Below, piece after piece: positions 59,198 through 64,000 of a stretch of 64,000 nucleotides of DNA. The number at the start of each line of letters is the position of its first letter. The stretch's first letter is position 1. Source of the DNA: CAWHHZ01 sp963829355 (GTDB lineage Bacteria; Acidobacteriota; Thermoanaerobaculia; Gp7-AA8; JAHWKK01); the NCBI GenBank assembly GCA_963829355.1, contig CAWHHZ010000001.1, positions 1 to 64,000 on the forward strand. The letters are read 5' to 3'. The position numbers and the translations under genes are program-made. The notes below the pieces were generated by a model that saw only the letters and a list, made by a program, of their open reading frames with translations, did no database searches and was not told the DNA's origin.

Positions 59198-59788
59198 ATG
59201 ACAACCCACACCACACACTTCACCCGCACCGCCCTTCTCACAGTGCTCACCCTCCTCGCCGCCACCGCGTGCGAGGTCAATCCCGAAACCGTTGCGAAAA
59301 ACAACCAGAAGGAGATGATCGCCCGCGGCGAATACCTCGTCACCGTCGGCGGCTGCAACGACTGCCACACACCCTTGAAGATGGGCGAGAATGGCCCGGA
59401 GCCCGACATGACGAGGATGCTCTCCGGACATCCGGCTTCATTCGGAATCACGAGCACGCCGCAGTTCGGGTCGCCCGAATGGATGTGGGCGGGAAACCCG
59501 ACGAATACGGCGTTCGCTGGTCCCTGGGGTGTCAGCTTCGCCGCGAACCTCACGCCCCACGAAGAGACGGGAATCGGTATCTGGACCGAGGAGACATTCA
59601 TCAAGACTCTCCGCTCCGGAAAGCACTGGGGTGTCGATCGCCCGATCCTTCCGCCAATGCCCTGGCAGAACTACGCGCGCATGACCGACAACGATCTCAA
59701 AGCAATCTTTGCGTACCTCCAGTCGATCCCGCCGCAGGAGAACGCCGTACCGAATATGATTCCGCCGCAGATGGCTGCGGTTCAGTAA
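59198..59788 (+). CDS. c-type cytochrome lipoprotein
   Basis: 196 aa from ATG 59198; upstream frame (to 58955) is repeat DNA. Signal peptide ALLTVLTLLAATACEVNPET with lipobox TAC. One heme site CNDCH in VGGCNDCHTPLKMGENGPEP, then EMWAGN-like and LRSGKHWGVDRPILPPMPWQ with a Met ligand likely in PPMPW, and DLKAIFAYLQSIP, the terminal helix of cytochrome c. Periplasmic, lipid-anchored electron carrier, probably of the diheme/aldehyde dehydrogenase-type family by layout. Only one CxxCH is seen. Confidence 0.88.
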   Translation: MTTHTTHFTRTALLTVLTLLAATACEVNPETVAKNNQKEMIARGEYLVTVGGCNDCHTPLKMGENGPEPDMTRMLSGHPASFGITSTPQFGSPEWMWAGNPTNTAFAGPWGVSFAANLTPHEETGIGIWTEETFIKTLRSGKHWGVDRPILPPMPWQNYARMTDNDLKAIFAYLQSIPPQENAVPNMIPPQMAAVQ

Positions 59789-59957
59789 GAACTGAAGCGG
59801 CGGCAGTCGCTCGGACGGGAGTGATCTCAGATCATGTCCGGCGTTCTGCCGCCGCGAGCTCGCGGAGGGCTGGAGCCCCCCGCGAGTCGGGGCTGGAGCC
59901 CCGACTCCCCTCTTTCTGCCTGGGCATTTTCCGGCGCGATTGCTGTTCGTCTCCCTC
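59789..59957. repeat. Intergenic with GGGGCTGGAGCCCC hairpin
   Basis: GCTGGAGCCCCCCGCGAGTC GGGGCTGGAGCCCCG at 59872-59906 is a dense hairpin region between the cytochrome and EamA genes. No gene. Confidence 0.55.
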
Positions 59958-60926
59958 ATGACCAGGCGTCACTCTGAGGAAACGCTCGCCGACGGAGCCG
60001 TCGATCCGTCGGTCGTGGTTCCGAGCCACGACGAGGTGCTCGCCGCGGAGCAGGCGGGAACGCATCGAACCAACCTGCAGGCGACGATGTTCATGGTGAC
60101 CGGCGTCGCGTCATTCTCGCTCATGGATGCGACGCTCAAATCGCTCTCGGCCCACTACTCCGGCCTCCAGGTCGCCGCCATCCGCGGGCTTTCATCCCTC
60201 CCGATCATCATTGTCTGGGTCGCCTTCACGGGCGGATTCTCCCAACTCTTCCGCGTCCGATTCGGTCTTCACCTCGGGCGCGGAATCCTCGGCATCGGCA
60301 TGCTCGCTTCGTTCGCATGGGCGCTCCGCTATCTGCCGCTCGCCGAGGCGTATTCGATCTTCTTCGTCGCACCGCTCCTGATCACCGCGTTCGCCGTACC
60401 GATCCTGAAAGAGAAAGTCGGATGGCGCCGATGGCTCGCGATCGTCGTCGGCCTGATCGGCGTACTGATCGTCCTGCGGCCGGGAGGCGGCGGTGTGTCC
60501 ACACTCGCGGGTCTCGCGGTGGTCTTCGCCGCGGTCGGCTACGCGCTCTCCGCGATCGCGGTGCGCGTTCTCGGCCGGACCGACTCGACACAGAGCATGG
60601 TCTTCTGGCTGATGCTGATCCTGGGAGTGGGCGCAGCACTGCTCGCGCTGCCGAACTGGACGCCGATTCGCGGTGAGGACTGGCTCATCATCGTGGCGCT
60701 GGCAATCAGTGGCTCCGTGGGGCAGTGGGCCATCACCGAAGCCTTCAGTCGCGGAGAAGCGTCATTCATCGCGCCATTCGAATACACCGCCCTCGCCTGG
60801 GGAACAATGCTCGACTGGATCGTGTGGAAACAGATCCCCGGCCCCCTCACCTTCCTCGGCTCCGGCATCATCATCGCCAGCGGCATCTACATGATCAGGC
60901 GTGAGCGGCAGGTGAAGGAACATTGA
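59958..60926 (+). CDS. EamA/DMT-family transporter
   Basis: 322 aa from ATG 59958; TTG 59940 would add six residues. Ten hydrophobic spans, two EamA halves: MVTGVASFSLMDATLKSLSA, GLQVAAIRGLSSLPIIIVWV, LPLAEAYSIFFVAPLLITAF, WLAIVVGLIGVLIVLRPG, and WFWLMLILGVGAALLAL-like second half with IITEAFSRGEASFIAPFEYT (PFEYTALAW) near the end. Moves small metabolites or drugs across the inner membrane; substrate unknown. The first 45 residues are cytoplasmic and variable. Confidence 0.9.
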   Translation: MTRRHSEETLADGAVDPSVVVPSHDEVLAAEQAGTHRTNLQATMFMVTGVASFSLMDATLKSLSAHYSGLQVAAIRGLSSLPIIIVWVAFTGGFSQLFRVRFGLHLGRGILGIGMLASFAWALRYLPLAEAYSIFFVAPLLITAFAVPILKEKVGWRRWLAIVVGLIGVLIVLRPGGGGVSTLAGLAVVFAAVGYALSAIAVRVLGRTDSTQSMVFWLMLILGVGAALLALPNWTPIRGEDWLIIVALAISGSVGQWAITEAFSRGEASFIAPFEYTALAWGTMLDWIVWKQIPGPLTFLGSGIIIASGIYMIRRERQVKEH

Positions 60927-60985
60927 GTCGTTGAGTCGTTGAGTCGTTGAGTCGTTGGGTCATTGAGTCGTTGAGTCGTTGGGTC
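60922..60985. repeat. GAGTCGTT tandem array
   Basis: Eight units of the 8-mer GAGTCGTT, with two changed to GGGTCATT or GGGTCG, start within the end of the transporter gene (its TGA stop is in the first unit). Confidence 0.85.
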
Positions 60986-61086
60986 GCGGAAGGCGCCCGT
61001 CTTTTCGCCCTCTCCCAGAGGGATAGGGAGAAAAGCGCGCAATGACTTAACGACTCATACACGTGAGAGCCATGACTGGTTAAATA

Positions 61087-61494
61087 TCAAAGGCTGGCGA
61101 GGATTTCTCCTGCGGATCGGACCGGCAGATCGACTCCACGAAAGTCCCCGGCATTCCTCGTGACGATAGCATCGGCTCCGATCTTCAGAGCGGCGGCCGC
61201 CTGAACAGCATCTTCAAAGTCGCGAAGCCCGAGCACGAGAGCTTGCTGGAAATCGGCATTCGTGAGGGGCACGACCTGAAAGATGCGAAGAAGGTCAGTC
61301 ACCGCCCGTGCGGCAATTTTCTTCGTCGCCTCCTTCTCGACGAGATAGTGGATCGTCGGAAGCGTGTGGCTTGCGACATGACCTTCAAGGCGCTGCTGCT
61401 CGATCGCCGACAGGAGCAGAGCGGCGTCAGTCATCCAGGGCTCGCGGGCCAGGATCACGTCCAGAATGACGTTGATGTCGAGAAGAATCTTCAC
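61087..61494 (-). CDS. PIN-domain ribonuclease toxin (VapC-like)
   Basis: 135 aa from GTG 61494. MKILLDINVILDVILAREPW has the first acidic residue (D6), with later EKEA and DFEDAVQAAAALKIGADAIV, TRNAGDFRG giving the PIN acidic quartet. The overlap with its antitoxin gene is GTGA, the usual layout for a type II toxin-antitoxin pair. It should cut RNA when free. Length typical. Confidence 0.88.
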   Translation of the reverse strand: MKILLDINVILDVILAREPWMTDAALLLSAIEQQRLEGHVASHTLPTIHYLVEKEATKKIAARAVTDLLRIFQVVPLTNADFQQALVLGLRDFEDAVQAAAALKIGADAIVTRNAGDFRGVDLPVRSAGEILASL

Positions 61495-61736
61495 GTTCCG
61501 TACTTCTTCTCGAGGTAGGCTCTGTAAGATTCTTTCCCGCCACGATCCGATGCGATCCCGAGCAGTCGCCGGACCGCCGGAGAGAGCCGTCTATCCTGCT
61601 CCTCGGAATCAACGGGAAGACCCGAGAGAAAGTCATTGACCAGTCGCGATACTGACGTCGCATGCTGCCTGCTGTAGAGCTCTGCTCGGCGAACGGCTTC
61701 CTCGTCGAGTGAAAGGTTCTTGTTCTGCTTTCCCAT
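61491..61736 (-). CDS. Antitoxin of a VapBC-like pair (DUF6364-type)
   Basis: 81 aa from ATG 61736 (MGKQNKNLSLDEEAVRRAEL); ATG 61754 adds six residues. A ribbon-helix-helix-like start (NLSLDEEAVRRAELYSRQHA, TSVSRLVNDFLSGLP) resembles DUF6364 antitoxins, followed by a charged tail that should fill the toxin's active site. Overlaps the toxin by GTGA. RHH antitoxins also repress their own operon. Confidence 0.82.
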   Translation of the reverse strand: MGKQNKNLSLDEEAVRRAELYSRQHATSVSRLVNDFLSGLPVDSEEQDRRLSPAVRRLLGIASDRGGKESYRAYLEKKYGT

Positions 61737-61843
61737 AGCGGCTCCCATGCGCATGGTACCAGCAGAACCATGCGCATCACTCCAAACAGAGAGCCGAAAG
61801 ATTCAATTCTCCTCCGGCGCCGACAATTGCCGGGGAGCTCGCA

Positions 61844-62653
61844 TCAACTCAGCGGCTGCGGGATCGCCTCACCCTGATCGAAGGTCACGATCGAGCGGTA
61901 GCCGTTCTCGCGCAGCATCGGAATCAGGCGATCGAAGTCGTACGCCACTTCCGCGGGAGAGTGGGCATCCGAGGAGAGTACGATCGGAATCTCCCGGCGC
62001 CTCATCTCGCCAATGATCCAATTTCCTGGGTAGCACTCCTGGATCGGATCCCGGAATCCCACCGAAGAGACTTCCAGAGCGCAACCCGCTTCCTTCACAC
62101 AGTCGAGAGTGTCGAGAACCTCGGCGCGCACTGACTCCGGCGTTTTGTGCCCGAACTTCTTCGGCAGATCAAAATGTGCGAGTACATCGAACAGACCGCT
62201 CTTTGCCGCCGCCCTGATTTCCCGGAAGTAGCTTCGGTAGATCTCCTCAATCGGTATGCGATCGTACTGATCCATGTCATCCGGCGAGTCGATCAGCCAC
62301 CCATCCACATAGTGAACCCCTCCGAGAACGAAATCGAAGTCGTAGCAGGAGAGAATCTGTCGAAGCCGGTCCTCGGCGCCCGATACCCAGTCCGCCTCGA
62401 CGGAGACCCGGACCTTGATGCGGTCCCGGTACCGGCATTGTGCAAGCTTCATTGCGTCAAAGTGATCTGGGTACTGCTCCTCGCGCATCGCGAGCGAAGG
62501 GTCTCTGCTGTTCGGATCCTCGTAGTAGAGAAACAGATGGTCAGTCAACGCGATCTCGTCGACACCGCGGTTTATTGCAGCATCGATGTACGCAGGCAAC
62601 GTCCCGGAGGCATGTCCGCACAGATACGTATGGGTGTGATAGTCCGCAATCAT
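61844..62653 (-). CDS. PHP-domain histidinol-phosphatase-like enzyme
   Basis: 269 aa. The PHP superfamily uses three metals. ADYHTHTYLCGHASGTLPAY holds the HxH motif; later EIALTDHLFLYYEDPNSRDP, VSVEADWVSG, GGVHYVDGWL, DVLAHFDLPKKFG and LSSDAHSPAEVAYDFDRLIP supply the remaining His/Asp/Glu ligands. Bacillus HisK-type histidinol phosphatases are about this length; whether it acts in His synthesis or on other phosphates is not shown. Reads leftward with a terminator further right. Confidence 0.88.
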   Translation of the reverse strand: MIADYHTHTYLCGHASGTLPAYIDAAINRGVDEIALTDHLFLYYEDPNSRDPSLAMREEQYPDHFDAMKLAQCRYRDRIKVRVSVEADWVSGAEDRLRQILSCYDFDFVLGGVHYVDGWLIDSPDDMDQYDRIPIEEIYRSYFREIRAAAKSGLFDVLAHFDLPKKFGHKTPESVRAEVLDTLDCVKEAGCALEVSSVGFRDPIQECYPGNWIIGEMRRREIPIVLSSDAHSPAEVAYDFDRLIPMLRENGYRSIVTFDQGEAIPQPLS

Positions 62654-62804
62654 GGCTCAGCGGAACTCGATTGCAAGAATCGGTACCAGAATTGGTCGAA
62701 CTGCACCCTTCCCGTGAGCGAACAGCCGTGCGACCGACCCAGTCTCGGTCGAGGTGGAGGCGAGAGATCCAGGAAGAGGTCTTGCCGCGACTGGCGATAT
62801 CATG

Positions 62805-62845
62805 AAAAAGCGGCCGCCGGCTGATGCTCCAGCCGGACGGCCGCT
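62805..62845 (-). terminator. Rho-independent terminator after the endonuclease/phosphatase gene
   Basis: Minus strand AGCGGCCG-T-CCGGCTG-GAGCAT-CAGCCGG-C-GGCCGCT is followed by TTTTTC. The stem is about 15 bp with one bulge pair. Confidence 0.92.
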
Positions 62846-62869
62846 GAGTTTCGCTTCTTCAGTTTCCGG

Positions 62870-64000
62870 TCAGTTGGAGGCTGCGGCACATGACTGCACC
62901 GCCCCCTTCTGCGCACCCGTCAGGGATCCATCCTTCACGTGGCCGTTCAGCATCTTCGCCAGGGCGCTCGTGAAGGCTCCGTGGTTCGCCGCGGCGTCGC
63001 GAAGGGCGCCGATCTGATCGCTCAGCGAACAACCGTCCTCGGAGACGGGGTTCGGTACACCGCTGTCACACCCGTCGATGATCACCGTCGGCCTCGCGTC
63101 ACCATTTGCACATCCGTCCTCATCATCGGGAAGACCGTCGGCATCGAAATCGGTCATCAGATAGATGACGAGCCCGTCGTGATCGGAAGCTCTCAGATCA
63201 CTCTCCTGATCGTTCCCCAGGGACTCTGGCGCGTCCGCATTTCCTCTCGCGAACGAGGCACCTCGCACGTACGGATCGAGCCCGCTCGAGGTCAGAACGT
63301 GATCGATTACCTGAGCGTTGCCCTCGTGAACGTACGAGTACCGGTCCGAAGCGTCGATCGAAAGCACCTGGTTTGAAAGATCGGGGCTGACCAGATCGGT
63401 CCCCTCGAGCAGTGCTCCTGCGGGATCGAGATTCCCACTGACGACACCGAGCACATCGACGAACCCGTCGGTGAACTCGAACGCGTTGAAATCGCCTGCG
63501 ACGACGACCCTGGCGTCCGGGCTCGATGTCTGGATCTGCTGAACGAGTCCCGCCAGGCTCTCGGCCTGGGCAAGCCGCTTCTGCCGCACTCGATCGGTTC
63601 CTTCAATTCCGAGGAGCGAGCGCTGATGTGCCGCCACGACGACAACCGGAAAATCTGCGCCGTTTGCGGTGTAGCGTGCCTCCAGAACGAGCGGCGGCCG
63701 GTCGTTCAGCAACGCGCCATCGTACTCGAATACCTCATCCGCTCCGTGCTGCCAGACTGCGTCGACGACAACCGAGCCGCGCACGAGGAAACCGACATCG
63801 ATTCCGCCGACGTCGTTGCCTTCCATGAGCCAGGCGGTGTAGTCGAGCCCGGCCTCGTCGGCGTTGATCCGGTGAGCCAGATCCTGGAGCGCCGGAAGAC
63901 CCTCGACCTCGGAGACCGCGAGGATATCCGGGGCACCGAGGACGTTACGGACCCAGCGGGAGATCTTGCCGAGACGAGCTTGATAGGTGGCTGTGGCGAT
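62870..64000 (-). CDS. Endonuclease/exonuclease/phosphatase-family protein, partial
   Basis: 377 codons are visible; open at the right edge. Frame includes ILAVSEVEGLPALQDLAHRI (catalytic-type E), VVVAGDFNAFEFTDGFVDVL (GDFN), NAQVIDHVLTSSGLDPYVRG and SDHDGLVIYL, the core EEP fold motifs. After it, DFDADGLPDDEDGCANGDAR resembles Ca-binding thrombospondin type 3 repeats, and a Cys-containing tail ends at NHGAFTSALAKMLNGHVKDG. Large secreted nuclease-like proteins with such tails occur in Acidobacteriota; the N-terminus, and so the signal peptide, is outside the window. Confidence 0.85.
   Translation of the reverse strand: MATATYQARLGKISRWVRNVLGAPDILAVSEVEGLPALQDLAHRINADEAGLDYTAWLMEGNDVGGIDVGFLVRGSVVVDAVWQHGADEVFEYDGALLNDRPPLVLEARYTANGADFPVVVVAAHQRSLLGIEGTDRVRQKRLAQAESLAGLVQQIQTSSPDARVVVAGDFNAFEFTDGFVDVLGVVSGNLDPAGALLEGTDLVSPDLSNQVLSIDASDRYSYVHEGNAQVIDHVLTSSGLDPYVRGASFARGNADAPESLGNDQESDLRASDHDGLVIYLMTDFDADGLPDDEDGCANGDARPTVIIDGCDSGVPNPVSEDGCSLSDQIGALRDAAANHGAFTSALAKMLNGHVKDGSLTGAQKGAVQSCAAASN

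Overview
The window is about 60% GC chromosomal DNA, most likely from an Acidobacteriota-like bacterium (Thermoanaerobaculia-type) or a related lineage. This rests on gene style: two large Hanks-type kinases (one fused to a TolB/WD40-like propeller), a Chlamydia/Acidobacteria-style long GreA fusion, DUF1573, DUF1385 and many intergenic 'GTCATCCTGAGC...GGATC' repeats. It is an inference, not a measured placement. No tRNA, rRNA or CRISPR array was seen.

Left part (1-14968) is a chromosomal integron. An integron-type tyrosine recombinase (13892-14968, minus) is followed by a presumed attI (13741-13891) and then at least 21 complete cassettes plus one that runs off the left edge, all read leftward. 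Each cassette is 0.3-1.6 kb with one small gene and a roughly 100-bp attC. I place 21 attC sites; their arms co-vary while two extrahelical bases stay fixed. Unusually, intI points toward the cassettes and in the same direction as them (the inverted-integrase layout). Cargo is mostly small unknown proteins: lipoproteins, membrane proteins, zinc-ribbon proteins, an ankyrin protein, DUF1877, DUF4262 and DUF6438. One cassette carries an IS91-like transposase, and two carry frameshifted genes.

15300-24541 is a leftward housekeeping block: rplU-rpmA-obgE-nadD-rsfS, a sigma-54 activator, rlmH, a DksA/TraR zinc-finger gene, holA and a lipoprotein, with an acyl-CoA carboxyltransferase upstream. 24706-32058 holds a divergent TldD/PmbA-like pair, a Ser/Thr kinase, a second EF-G and a patatin. 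32338-34092 includes selD, which needs an in-frame UGA (Sec20) followed by a SECIS-like hairpin. 34393-38491 has a dynamin-like GTPase with a small partner, a broken HExxH protease, and an RsbW/RsbV-type pair. 38764-47204 has lepA, a 7Fe ferredoxin, the GreA fusion, mpl and two frameshifted genes. 47376-55403 has DUF1573, an O-methyltransferase, a LOG-family gene divergent from a 911-aa kinase across a perfect 15-bp palindrome, prfA, a DUF1385 gene and rpmE. 55515-64000 has V4R-like, PNPOx-GAF-HTH, PNPOx, hemerythrin, cytochrome c, EamA transporter, VapBC-like, PHP phosphatase and a partial endonuclease/phosphatase gene.

Intergenic gaps are packed with short dispersed and tandem repeats. Five loci (three outside the integron) show gene-breaking frameshifts. 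Some are probably assembly indels and should be checked against reads before being called pseudogenes.
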